Made by a program: the position numbers and the translations under genes. DNA of 64,000 bases from Psychrobacter aquaticus CMS 56 (GTDB lineage Bacteria > Pseudomonadota > Gammaproteobacteria > Pseudomonadales > Moraxellaceae). Below are positions 46,102-54,757 of this stretch, piece by piece. The stretch is from contig NZ_AUSW01000034.1 of NCBI RefSeq assembly GCF_000471625.1, positions 124,001-188,000 on the forward strand, given 5' to 3'. Positions within the stretch are counted from its first letter, which is position 1; each line of letters begins with the position of its first letter. Under the pieces are notes generated by a model. That model was not told the DNA's origin, did not search any database, and saw only the letters and a list, made by a program, of their open reading frames with translations.

Positions 46102-47502
46102 CTATGCACCAAGTAAGCTTTGACCACAAACACGTACGGTATTGCCGTTTAAGCCGCCAGAAGCAGGTGATGCCAACCATGCAATGGTTTCAGCCACGTC
46201 TACTGGTAAACCGCCTTGACTCATTGAGTTCATACGGCGACCCGCTTCACGAATAGCGAATGGAATGGCTTCTGTCATTTGCGTTTCGATAAATCCTGGT
46301 GCGACTGCGTTGATTGTCATGCCTTTTGCGTTGTCTTCTAGTTGTTTTGCCGTAGCATCAACCAAGCCAATAACGCCCGCTTTAGAAGTCGCATAGTTGG
46401 TTTGACCCATGTTACCGGCGATACCTGAGATCGAAGATACGCAAACGATACGGGCATTTTCTTTGAGGACATCATTATCTAATAAGTAACGGTTCAGCTT
46501 AGCGATACTGCCTAAATTGATATCGATTACCATATCCCACTTTTTTTCGTCCATGTTTGCCAGCGTTTTATCACGTGTCACACCCGCATTATGAATAATC
46601 GAGTCCAGACCACCACGTTTTTGTGCCGCATCTGCGATTTGGGCGCCCGCGTCGTCACTGGTGATGTCAACCGTTAAAGCAGAGCCACTGATTTCGCTAG
46701 CGACTTTTTGTAGGTCAGACTGTTGCTGTGGTACATCCAGACAGATAACGTGTGCGCCTTCACGCGCTAATACACGAGCAATTGCTTCACCGATACCGCG
46801 GCTTGCGCCAGTAACCAGCATAGTTTTACCGCCTAGCGGTTGATTCCAATCGACATCCACTGAATCTCCTTTGCTCACACGAACGACTTGACCTGAGACA
46901 TAAGATGAACGGGCTGACGTAAAAAATCTTAACGTCGAATCTAGATTTTGTTCAGCACCTTCTGCGACATAGATAAGTTGGGCAGTCACGCCGCGCTTAA
47001 ACTCTTTACCAACTGATTTCACAAACCCTTCAAGCGCACGCTGCGCCAAGGCAGCTTCGATATCCGTGATATCCTCTGGTGGGCGACCAACGATGATGAC
47101 TCGGCCTGATTTTTCTACGCGGCGAGCCACACTGTGAAAAAACTCATATATTTCTTTAAGCTGGGCTGCATTACTGATATTACTGGCATCAAACAATAAA
47201 ACTTTAAATTTATCATCGCCACCCGTATTGGCTTTTGCTTCTATGCCCGCATCCGCAAGAGCGTCTTTGATATCATCACGACTATTCACAAACACTTCAG
47301 CATGGACATCTGACAAGATACGCGCTACTGACTCGCTGACACTTTTATCTTCACCATCAGCACGACCAACCAACACACTACCACGTACCAAACGCTCACC
47401 ACTCTCGAAACGATCGAGAGTGACTGGCAAAGGCAAGCCTAAATTTTTTGCAACTTTTTTGCCAATAGAAGACTGAACAAAATCACCATAACGGTCTGAC
47501 AT
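46102..47502 (-). CDS. fabG: High-molecular-weight 3-oxoacyl-ACP/CoA reductase (FabG4-like)
   Basis: This is a 466-residue ketoreductase of the long FabG type. Residues 1-215 form the extra N-terminal domain seen in M. tuberculosis FabG4 (Rv0242c), which looks like a flavodoxin-type fold without its cofactor. Residues about 222-466 are the SDR domain: TGASRGIG at 231-238, HNAG at 304-307, and catalytic Ser357, Tyr370 and Lys374 (YATSK). FabG4 reduces 3-oxoacyl-CoA with NADH. AGGAT precedes the ATG. It is divergent from a thiolase and upstream of a MaoC hydratase, so the three could form an acyl-CoA elongation or degradation module. Confidence 0.92.
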   Translation of the reverse strand: MSDRYGDFVQSSIGKKVAKNLGLPLPVTLDRFESGERLVRGSVLVGRADGEDKSVSESVARILSDVHAEVFVNSRDDIKDALADAGIEAKANTGGDDKFKVLLFDASNISNAAQLKEIYEFFHSVARRVEKSGRVIIVGRPPEDITDIEAALAQRALEGFVKSVGKEFKRGVTAQLIYVAEGAEQNLDSTLRFFTSARSSYVSGQVVRVSKGDSVDVDWNQPLGGKTMLVTGASRGIGEAIARVLAREGAHVICLDVPQQQSDLQKVASEISGSALTVDITSDDAGAQIADAAQKRGGLDSIIHNAGVTRDKTLANMDEKKWDMVIDINLGSIAKLNRYLLDNDVLKENARIVCVSSISGIAGNMGQTNYATSKAGVIGLVDATAKQLEDNAKGMTINAVAPGFIETQMTEAIPFAIREAGRRMNSMSQGGLPVDVAETIAWLASPASGGLNGNTVRVCGQSLLGA

Positions 47503-48053
47503 AATATAATCCTATAGCTGATGGTTAAATAAGAGTAAACAGTGAATAAAATGCACCTATTACATAGGCGTATCAACATCATAATTATCGATATAAAGTA
47601 AATGAGGCTAAAACTGCCTTAACTATACACTTTCATCATAAACAAGTCCAAAAACCACTAATGTCTATAACAATCTGTAAACAAGCTAGTATACAAGAGG
47701 GCAACTTTTTCTAGCACCTGAAAATATCATATTGTGCTAATATTAAACGTATAAGTTATGGGGAACGTAATTATTGATAACAATATATTATCAAATATGC
47801 GGTTATGCAATATCATTATTCAAGACCACCTAGTTTAATAAGATAGCATCTGTGGGTAGCAATCTTGTTCTTGACCGTTTACGAGCGTCACATAATTTGC
47901 CAAAGATATACATTAAGACAGTAAAAATCGTTTTATCTTAAACAGTTATACAGCACAATAAATGCTAGCATTCGCTTATGTTTTTTTTGATAACCTAACA
48001 ATCATTTTTAATATTACCTTTCTTTTTCTACCTATATTTTTAAGGATAACATT
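47503..48053. promoter_or_regulatory. Divergent control region between long fabG and thiolase
   Basis: These 551 bases are AT-rich and hold no gene that I can support. At 47774-47794 a perfect seven-base inverted repeat, TTGATAA-CAATATA-TTATCAA, is a candidate operator for a dimeric regulator. A second, imperfect palindrome lies at about 47914-47940 (TAAGACAGTAAAA against TTTTATCTTA). A clear AAGGATAAC ribosome site precedes the thiolase ATG. Confidence 0.45.
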
Positions 48054-49604
48054 ATGAGTAACAAAAACAATCATCCTGATAGCCCCGTTGTTGAAAGCAC
48101 TGTCATAAAAGTCAATGATACAAAAAATAATGACAAAGACACAGCAGCCATTGATACCACTACTAGCTCGAATGCCCCTACCAGCTCAAAGTCTGCTGAC
48201 GTGGCGTCTCCTAATAAATCAGACAGCACCAAAAAAGACACAGCCGAAGATAAAGCAACAACAGTGGCAAGCAAAAAACCTGCAACAACGGCTAAAAAAT
48301 CTAGTAAAACTAAGGTTATCTCAGGTCAAAACCGTGTGGCTATCTTAGGTGGCAACCGCATCCCATTTGCTCGCTCAAACGGCTCATACGCTGACGTCAG
48401 CAATACAGACATGCTAACAGCGGCTCTAGATGGCCTGATTGAACGCTATAACCTGCAAGGCGAAGTCGTAGGCGAAGTCGTGGCTGGTGCAGTCATGAAA
48501 CTAAGCCGCGACATCAACCTCACTCGTGAAGCCACTCTAAACACAGCACTCAATCCACATACACCAACTTATGATATCTCACAAGCGTGTGGTACTGGCT
48601 TGCAAGCGACCTTTGCCTCTGCCAATAAGATTGCACTCGGTATTATCGACTCAGCCATTACGGGCGGTGTCGACACCACCTCTGACGCTCCTATCGCGGT
48701 TGGCGATGGCCTGCGTAAAGTCCTTATCAAGCTTGGTGCGGCAAAAGACAACAAACAGCGTCTAAAAGCCCTAATGGGTCTGAATCCAAAAGACTTGATT
48801 GATTCCCCACAAAACGGTGAGCCACGTACAGGTCTATCGATGGGCGATCACCAGGCGATTACCACGCTTGAGTGGAATATCAGCCGTGAGGCACAAGATG
48901 AGCTTGCTTTTAATAGTCATCAAAACCTTGCCCGTGCCTATGATGACGGTTTCTTTGATGACTTAATCACCCCATACAAAGGTCTGACTCGTGATAACAA
49001 TTTGCGTCCAGATACCACGCTAGAAAAACTAGGCAAATTAAAGCCCGTGTTTGGCAAAAAGAACGCCCATCCAACGATGACAGCGGCCAACTCTACTCCC
49101 CTCACAGATGGTGCTTCTTGTGTACTACTGGGTACTGATGAGTGGGCAAAAGAACACGGCCTAAAACCACTGGCTTACATTGTTCATCAAGAAACAGCAG
49201 CGGTTGACTTCATTGGCAAGTCTGGTACGACAGAAGGTCTACTAATGGCACCAGCCTATGCTGTACCACGCATGCTTGAGCGCGCTGGTCTGACATTACA
49301 AGATTTTGATTTTTATGAAATCCATGAAGCGTTTGCTTCACAAGTATTATCGACACTAGCGGCTTGGGAAGATGAAAAGTTTTGTGAAGAGCGTCTAGGT
49401 CTTGATGCGCCACTCGGATCTATCGATCGTAGCAAATTGAACGTGAATGGCTCTTCATTGGCTGCTGGCCATCCATTTGCAGCCACTGGCGGCCGTATCT
49501 TAGCGACTGCTGCTAAGTTACTGGATCAAAAAGGCTCAGGTCGAGCGCTGATCTCCATCTGTGCAGCGGGTGGTCAAGGCGTAACTTGCATTCTAGAAAA
49601 ATAG
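48054..49604 (+). CDS. Thiolase (acetyl-CoA acyltransferase), FadA2/FadI-like, with low-complexity leader
   Basis: This thiolase either cleaves 3-oxoacyl-CoA or condenses acyl-CoA units. The nucleophilic cysteine is Cys179 in SQACGTGL. The C-terminal set is complete: HEAFASQVL, NVNGSSLAAGHPFAATGGR with the catalytic histidine, and CAAGGQGVT with the second cysteine. The core starts near residue 93 and is of normal size (about 420). The first 90 residues are rich in Ser, Thr, Lys and Asp with no predicted fold (for example KKPATTAKKSSKTK), in frame from a good ribosome site. Its divergent neighbour fabG and the hydratase match the mycobacterial set, where the thiolase is FadA2 (Rv0243). Confidence 0.93.
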   Translation: MSNKNNHPDSPVVESTVIKVNDTKNNDKDTAAIDTTTSSNAPTSSKSADVASPNKSDSTKKDTAEDKATTVASKKPATTAKKSSKTKVISGQNRVAILGGNRIPFARSNGSYADVSNTDMLTAALDGLIERYNLQGEVVGEVVAGAVMKLSRDINLTREATLNTALNPHTPTYDISQACGTGLQATFASANKIALGIIDSAITGGVDTTSDAPIAVGDGLRKVLIKLGAAKDNKQRLKALMGLNPKDLIDSPQNGEPRTGLSMGDHQAITTLEWNISREAQDELAFNSHQNLARAYDDGFFDDLITPYKGLTRDNNLRPDTTLEKLGKLKPVFGKKNAHPTMTAANSTPLTDGASCVLLGTDEWAKEHGLKPLAYIVHQETAAVDFIGKSGTTEGLLMAPAYAVPRMLERAGLTLQDFDFYEIHEAFASQVLSTLAAWEDEKFCEERLGLDAPLGSIDRSKLNVNGSSLAAGHPFAATGGRILATAAKLLDQKGSGRALISICAAGGQGVTCILEK

Positions 49605-49640
49605 TTCTTTAGCCGCTAGATAAGTAGCATTTAAATCTTA

Positions 49641-49680
49641 AACCACCTTCTAATCTATAGATTAGAAGGTGGTTTTTTTT
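49641..49680 (+). terminator. Strong terminator after the thiolase gene
   Basis: AACCACCTTCTAATCT and AGATTAGAAGGTGGTT form a perfect 16-base stem, followed by eight T. It separates the thiolase from ppk2. Confidence 0.95.
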
Positions 49681-49759
49681 GTCTATACTTTGTTATTATA
49701 GAAACGGTCTAGATAATAATCTCTTAAAAAAGCCGATACGCCAAACAAAGGTAATATTT

Positions 49760-50839
49760 ATGCGTAAGACAAAAGTTTTATTAAAAAAAATAAGGCAAGT
49801 CATTTTTGGCTCGGAAGAATTGGTTATGACAAAACCCTATGTAACACCTGATTTTCAAGCTTTAACGACTAAGGAGCACTTAGATCAGTACAATATGGAG
49901 CAAGTCATCCTTTCTGAACGTATCGAAAAAGAAGTTCTTGATGATGAACTGCGTCGGAAAATGCACCAAGACTTAATCGATACGTACGATGAAGAGCTTG
50001 AAAATGAAGTCGATGATTACATACGTGATTTTCGTTTTAACGGCTATGAGATGAGTGAGCAGGAAAAATTTGATCGTCGTATGTATTTTCAAGAATTGGT
50101 GCGGCTACAGCGAGAGCTTATAAAGTTACAAGATTGGGTGGTCGATCGCGGTGAACGCATTGTGGTGATATTTGAAGGGCGTGACTCTGCTGGCAAAGGC
50201 GGCGCGATTAAACGTATTACTCAACGCCTAAACCCGCGCGTTTGTAGAGTGGCTGCCTTACCTGCACCTACTGAACGCGAGCAGTCACAATGGTATTTTC
50301 AGCGGTATGTTGCTCAGCTGCCAGCTGCTGGCGAGATTGTCTTATTTGATCGCAGCTGGTATAACCGCGGAGGCGTTGAACGAGTCATGGGGTTTTGCAC
50401 CGATGCGCAGTACGAGGAGTTTTTTCAATCAGTACCTGATTTTGAACGTATGCTAGTACGTTCAGGTATTCGTTTGGTCAAGTATTGGTTTTCAATTACT
50501 GACGATGAGCAACATTCGCGCTTTATGAGCCGTATTCATGATCCCCTCAAACAATGGAAGCTCTCGCCAATGGACCTACAATCGCGTCGGCGCTGGGAGG
50601 ATTATACCAAAGCAAAAGAAACCATGTTTGAGCGATCTCATATTCCTGAAGCACCGTGGTGGGTTGTTGAAGGGAATAGTAAGAAACGCGCCAGACTAAA
50701 CTGTATTGCCCATCTACTCGAACAGATTCCTTATAAGGAAGTGCCTCGTGAAGAGGTCGAACTACCTGAGCGTAAACGTGATGATGAATACTACCGCGAA
50801 CCCATTCCAGATGATATGTATGTGCCACCGCGTTACTAG
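49760..50839 (+). CDS. ppk2: Polyphosphate kinase 2
   Basis: PPK2 transfers phosphate between polyphosphate and nucleotides, favouring formation of GTP or ATP from GDP or ADP. From ATG 49760 the protein has 359 residues: Walker A GRDSAGKG at 140-147, lid region LPAPTEREQSQWYFQRYV, Walker B FDRSWYNRGG from 196, and the later block FSITDDEQHSRF. A single kinase domain indicates class I. Residues 1-90 form a helical leader longer than in most relatives. The frame runs to a TTG at 49679, but that lies in the T run of the thiolase terminator; AAAGGTAA before ATG 49760 fixes the start. Confidence 0.93.
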   Translation: MRKTKVLLKKIRQVIFGSEELVMTKPYVTPDFQALTTKEHLDQYNMEQVILSERIEKEVLDDELRRKMHQDLIDTYDEELENEVDDYIRDFRFNGYEMSEQEKFDRRMYFQELVRLQRELIKLQDWVVDRGERIVVIFEGRDSAGKGGAIKRITQRLNPRVCRVAALPAPTEREQSQWYFQRYVAQLPAAGEIVLFDRSWYNRGGVERVMGFCTDAQYEEFFQSVPDFERMLVRSGIRLVKYWFSITDDEQHSRFMSRIHDPLKQWKLSPMDLQSRRRWEDYTKAKETMFERSHIPEAPWWVVEGNSKKRARLNCIAHLLEQIPYKEVPREEVELPERKRDDEYYREPIPDDMYVPPRY

Positions 50840-50874
50840 GGTGCGCTGATATCTACTTAATCTTATTTCGCTTA

Positions 50875-50915
50875 TAAAAAAAGCAACCTTATAAAATATA
50901 GGGTTGCTTTTTTAT
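50875..50915. terminator. Terminator between ppk2 and pilZ
   Basis: AAAAAAAGCAACC and GGGTTGCTTTTTT form a stem with A and T runs on both sides; it can serve both converging genes. Confidence 0.85.
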
Positions 50916-50945
50916 AGCGCTACTTATTTAAGATCATATCAGATG

Positions 50946-51293
50946 CTACATGGTATAAGTAGATTGCAAGCCATCTATTTTACCCGCCAATAAACGCTCG
51001 ACCTCGTTCTTAATTTTTTGACCAGCGATATCAGTACCAATTTGCACAGCAAAACCTGCTGGGCGACCGCTCTGTGCTTTAGCGTTTATCCATACGACCT
51101 TGCCGTTCATAGGCAGACGCTCGCTAGAATTGGGCAAAGTAATGGCAATAAATACTTCATTACCTAATTGCTGAGGTTGGTCAGAGGGTACAAATATTGC
51201 CCCATTACTGACAAAGGACAAATAGCTGGCGTATAACGTTTCGATGTTTTCAATGTGGCAGGTTAAAATTCCGCCGCGTCCTGGCATTGGCAT
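50946..51293 (-). CDS. pilZ: PilZ domain protein, type IV pilus assembly type
   Basis: This is a 115-residue single-domain PilZ protein. The pattern GGILTCHIENIETLYASYLSF, followed by LGNEVFIAITLPNSSERLPMNGKVVW and GFAVQIG, matches P. aeruginosa PilZ (118 residues), which is needed for type IV pilus formation and, unlike other family members, does not bind cyclic di-GMP because the RxxxR motif is missing. No such motif is visible at the N-terminus here either. It follows holB with a 124-base gap on the same strand, the same pairing (holB-pilZ) as in Pseudomonas, so the two probably share a transcript. Confidence 0.9.
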   Translation of the reverse strand: MPMPGRGGILTCHIENIETLYASYLSFVSNGAIFVPSDQPQQLGNEVFIAITLPNSSERLPMNGKVVWINAKAQSGRPAGFAVQIGTDIAGQKIKNEVERLLAGKIDGLQSTYTM

Positions 51294-51417
51294 AGTCAGC
51301 TTCCTTGGTTAGTTAAATTTAATGTGTTTTTATGGGTTATCAACGGTCTGTAAAGCAATGGGCTTACGAAACGCCAAACGGTAAGCAAACAGCCATATGC
51401 AAACGTGTCATGCTATT

Positions 51418-52542
51418 TTATAAGTATGCCAATTCCTGCATCAGCTTATCATAAGCAAATTTCTCTTGCACATTTTGTTGTAGGGCAGTTTTGGTCTGCT
51501 GTAAGCTACTGGCGAATAACGCCAATCCATTATCAGCTGGTTGATAGGTTTCTAGTATGGCTGATAGATTGATGTCGTTTTGTAGTTCGCTAAGCCCTAA
51601 ACAGACACGGCGCATATCAAGGAGCATCATCTCCGACAACTGAATAAACGCTGCGATATCCAACTGGTTTTGCCAATAGTCACTGGCGGCCACACTGCTG
51701 CGTTTACCACTACGTAACGCCTGCCAAGTCGTTAGCCATAAAGCACGCTTACTGTACCATGGTGCTTTCGCCATCGCTATCGCGGCTAGCGGTGCGCCAT
51801 TAGCCAGTTGAATCAGCTGTTCAATCGCAGCTAAACCGACTGCCTCACGATTGACGATATGACCCAGTGCAGTCGTCACATAGTCCATAGCCACTGTCGT
51901 ATCAATCGTTTGCAGTGCCAGCTGCTGAACACGACTTTTGATGGTTGGAAGTAGCTGAGCTGGCGCATCACTGATTAAAAACAAGTGAACTTGTGCTTGC
52001 GGTTCTTCAAGGGTTTTGAGTAACGCATTGGCCGCGGCAACAGTCATTTGCTCAGCATAATCTAACACACAAATACGCATCCCTTGCCCGCCTTGATAGA
52101 TAAAGGGTTGCAAGGCACGAATGTCATCTACTTTAATTTTAAGTACACTATTACTGGTTGATTTGGTCGGTTTTTTGTCTTTTGCGGTGCTACTCGATTT
52201 ATCTGTATCATTAACATGGTCTGTGCTGATTGGCAGTCGAGCAATTGGCAATACTTGCAAACTTGGATGCGTACCTGATCTTAGCCATTGACAGCTTTCA
52301 CACGCTGCACAAGCACCCATTGGATGGTTTTCGCGCTCACGGCATAACAGCCAAGCGACCAGCCGCCATACAAAAGCACGTTTACCCATACCCTGCATAC
52401 CTGCCGCGAGCAATGCATGAGGCAAAGATTGCTGTGATAGTACCCGTGTCGTCAGTTGCGACCACAACGCTTGCTGCCATGGTAATAATGGCGCAAAGTA
52501 CATGCTATCTGCAACGCTGCTGTTTTCTACTGTATTATTCAT
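51418..52542 (-). CDS. holB: DNA polymerase III subunit delta'
   Basis: HolB is part of the clamp loader that places the beta clamp on DNA. It is an AAA-like protein with a degenerate nucleotide site: GMQGMGKRAF stands at the P-loop position near residue 48. The zinc-binding cysteines follow in CRERENHPMGACAACESC. The block VAAANALLKTLEEPQAQVHLFLISD and LLPTIKSRVQ (with the SRC-like motif changed to SRV) are family marks. The 374 residues exceed E. coli (334) partly because of a Ser/Lys/Thr-rich insert at about 108-135. It is 43 bases downstream of kdsB on the same strand. Confidence 0.92.
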   Translation of the reverse strand: MNNTVENSSVADSMYFAPLLPWQQALWSQLTTRVLSQQSLPHALLAAGMQGMGKRAFVWRLVAWLLCRERENHPMGACAACESCQWLRSGTHPSLQVLPIARLPISTDHVNDTDKSSSTAKDKKPTKSTSNSVLKIKVDDIRALQPFIYQGGQGMRICVLDYAEQMTVAAANALLKTLEEPQAQVHLFLISDAPAQLLPTIKSRVQQLALQTIDTTVAMDYVTTALGHIVNREAVGLAAIEQLIQLANGAPLAAIAMAKAPWYSKRALWLTTWQALRSGKRSSVAASDYWQNQLDIAAFIQLSEMMLLDMRRVCLGLSELQNDINLSAILETYQPADNGLALFASSLQQTKTALQQNVQEKFAYDKLMQELAYL

Positions 52543-52585
52543 GGCTACTGTCCTGCTCTATCACATTGCTTCATTGCTCGATTGC

Positions 52586-53422
52586 TTAGTTACTCGATTG
52601 CTTAGTATGCTGATGTACAGGATTTTGAAAATCCGCCACACTCATCGCGTTTAATCGCGCCAAGTCCTCCACTGTATCAACACCAGCTGGTAACTGACAA
52701 GCAGCCGTAGTGATTGCAATGTGTCCGCCATTCTCTAAAACACGTAATTGCTCTAAGCTCTCAAGCATCTCAAGCGGTGTTTGCGGCCAATGGACAAACT
52801 GCTGCAATAGACTGACGCGGTAAGCATATAACCCTAAATGTCGATAAGCGTTTTTTGGCGGTTGCTTAAGGTTTTTATTGGCCAATACAACATCGCGCTC
52901 ACAAGGAATGGGGGCACGGCTAAAGTAAAGCGCACGTTGCCTACCTTTGGCATACTGGCTGACCACCTTCACTACAGACGGACGCTGAAAAGTATCATAA
53001 TCATCGATAATTTCACATAAAGTGGCCATAACGCTGTCACTGTCTGCCTCAAGAAGTGCTTTCACTTGCTCCAGCAATAACGGCGGTACAAGCGGTTCAT
53101 CGCCCTGCATATTGACCACAATATCATGGTCAGGCCAGCCTTTGATCGCCGCAACCTCTGCCAAACGATCAGTACCAGACGCATGATCTGCACTGGTCAT
53201 TACCACGTCAAAACCTGCATCTGTACATACTTTGGCAATACGATCATCGTCAGTGGCAATACACATATCATCAGCAAAGTGCGCAGCTTGCGCCTTTTCC
53301 CCAACCCAAAGAATCATTGGTTTGCCGTGGATAGTGAGTAATGGCTTGCCAGGCAGACGTTCGCTTTTAAATCGCGCAGGAATGACGATATGAGTTTTAG
53401 CGGGCGTGATGACAGACGACAT
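52586..53422 (-). CDS. kdsB: 3-deoxy-manno-octulosonate cytidylyltransferase (CMP-Kdo synthetase)
   Basis: KdsB activates Kdo with CTP to CMP-Kdo, which is then added to lipid A in the inner core of lipopolysaccharide. Visible motifs are [19 protein letters not shown] at the nucleotide site, [32 protein letters not shown] and [12 protein letters not shown], then [10 protein letters not shown] and [16 protein letters not shown]. The length is slightly above E. coli (248) owing to a polar C-terminal tail. It belongs to a run of envelope genes with lpxK and msbA upstream, but repeat copy G lies in the 130 bases between lpxK and kdsB. Confidence 0.95.
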   Translation of the reverse strand: MSSVITPAKTHIVIPARFKSERLPGKPLLTIHGKPMILWVGEKAQAAHFADDMCIATDDDRIAKVCTDAGFDVVMTSADHASGTDRLAEVAAIKGWPDHDIVVNMQGDEPLVPPLLLEQVKALLEADSDSVMATLCEIIDDYDTFQRPSVVKVVSQYAKGRQRALYFSRAPIPCERDVVLANKNLKQPPKNAYRHLGLYAYRVSLLQQFVHWPQTPLEMLESLEQLRVLENGGHIAITTAACQLPAGVDTVEDLARLNAMSVADFQNPVHQHTKQSSN

Positions 53423-53454
53423 GGTTTGCTCCTATGGCAACCTTTATATGGTTT

Positions 53455-53540
53455 TATATAATCGATACTAAATGAAATGAATATTGTGCATTATGATAAG
53501 GGACTGGGATAAATTTTCTTGCTTGCTGTGCCATAGTATC
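53455..53540 (+). repeat. Dispersed hairpin repeat, copy G (truncated)
   Basis: The left flank ATAATCGATACTAAATGAAA and the first half of the core (GGGACTGGGATAAATTTTCT through TGCTTGCTGTGCC) are present in forward orientation; then the match ends, just before the lpxK stop at 53553. The right half of the hairpin has been lost. Confidence 0.7.
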
Positions 53541-53552
53541 GATCAGTATTTA

Positions 53553-54671
53553 TTATAATGCGTGTTCATTTTGACCACTTTTTATATCGATACCTACGTG
53601 ATCTAGCTGCTGTTGTAAATGATGGTAGCAACTATCAGACAATACCGCGGTTACTGGCAATACCCACAATTTGCTCACAAGCGTTTTATAATCATCGGGC
53701 AGTGCTTGCTCGGCGGTATACTCTAGCAGTAATGCTCTTATTTTTACTGCGTCTTTGGTAGTGACAATGATTGGATGATCGCCATACTGTAACAGTTCAG
53801 CCAAGCTAAAATCATAATGATCAGGATAAGAGTGTCCGATAACATCGAAGCCAAGCAAGTCTAAAGTATCAAAAAAACGCTGCGGATAACCAATACCGCT
53901 CACGGCATGTATCTTGCTACCCTTTTCAGGCGCTTTCTCTCTTATTTGACTGTTGAAGGATATGGGTTGCCATAAGCGCTGTATGTCATCCGCTTTGAGA
54001 TGCATGGTCAGACGGTTTGCGGGTTGCTGATTACCCTTATTGTGGGTTGATATGGTCTTCGGACGTTCATGATAGATAACGCTTGCACCTTTTAGCCGTG
54101 ACATTGGCTCACGTAAGAACCCAGTAGGTAGTAATTGCTCGTTACCAAAACCTCGTGCCGCATCTACCACAATCCATTCAATATCACGTTGCAGTGCATA
54201 ATGCTGCAAGCCATCATCAGCAATAATCAATTGCAAATCAGGATACGCTGCCAACAAGGTAGTAATGGCTTGCTCGCGATTGGGGCATACGGCCATTGCT
54301 ACCCCTGTCATATTGACGATCAAACATGGCTCGTCTCCTACCACATTGGGTAAGCTGTTGGCACTAACCAGCGCTGGCATCTGACTGGTATCGCCACCAT
54401 AACCGCGACTAATGACGCCGACTGAAATCCTTTGTTTTTGCAAATGATTAACCAACGCAATAATCAACGGCGTCTTGCCACTGCCCCCAACGCTAATATT
54501 GCCAATGACCATGACAGGAACGGGCGCACAATAGCTTGATAATACGCCAGTCTTATAAGCATGACGACGGATCAGGGTAATGAGGCCGTATAACCAGCTA
54601 ATAGGCAGCAACAGCCACAACCAAGCGGCTTGACGTTGCCATGCACGCGTCACTGTCGTCTCAATACTCAT
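53553..54671 (-). CDS. lpxK: Tetraacyldisaccharide 4'-kinase
   Basis: LpxK adds the 4'-phosphate to the lipid A precursor, giving lipid IVA, on the inner face of the cytoplasmic membrane. The N-terminal hydrophobic stretch LWLLLPISWLYGLITLI anchors it. The P-loop is GNISVGGSGKTPLI, and the conserved ISRGYGG and DDGLQHYALQRDIEWIVVD (catalytic Asp pair) follow. The length of 372 is a little above the usual 330. It lies downstream of msbA with an 86-base gap, the common msbA-lpxK order. Confidence 0.95.
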   Translation of the reverse strand: MSIETTVTRAWQRQAAWLWLLLPISWLYGLITLIRRHAYKTGVLSSYCAPVPVMVIGNISVGGSGKTPLIIALVNHLQKQRISVGVISRGYGGDTSQMPALVSANSLPNVVGDEPCLIVNMTGVAMAVCPNREQAITTLLAAYPDLQLIIADDGLQHYALQRDIEWIVVDAARGFGNEQLLPTGFLREPMSRLKGASVIYHERPKTISTHNKGNQQPANRLTMHLKADDIQRLWQPISFNSQIREKAPEKGSKIHAVSGIGYPQRFFDTLDLLGFDVIGHSYPDHYDFSLAELLQYGDHPIIVTTKDAVKIRALLLEYTAEQALPDDYKTLVSKLWVLPVTAVLSDSCYHHLQQQLDHVGIDIKSGQNEHAL

Positions 54672-54757
54672 TCGTCACTTACCTGATTGGTTTGGCGCGG
54701 CTTAATCGTTAAATTATTCTAAGACACTATTCAATAATCTTATTTAAATCCATAGCT

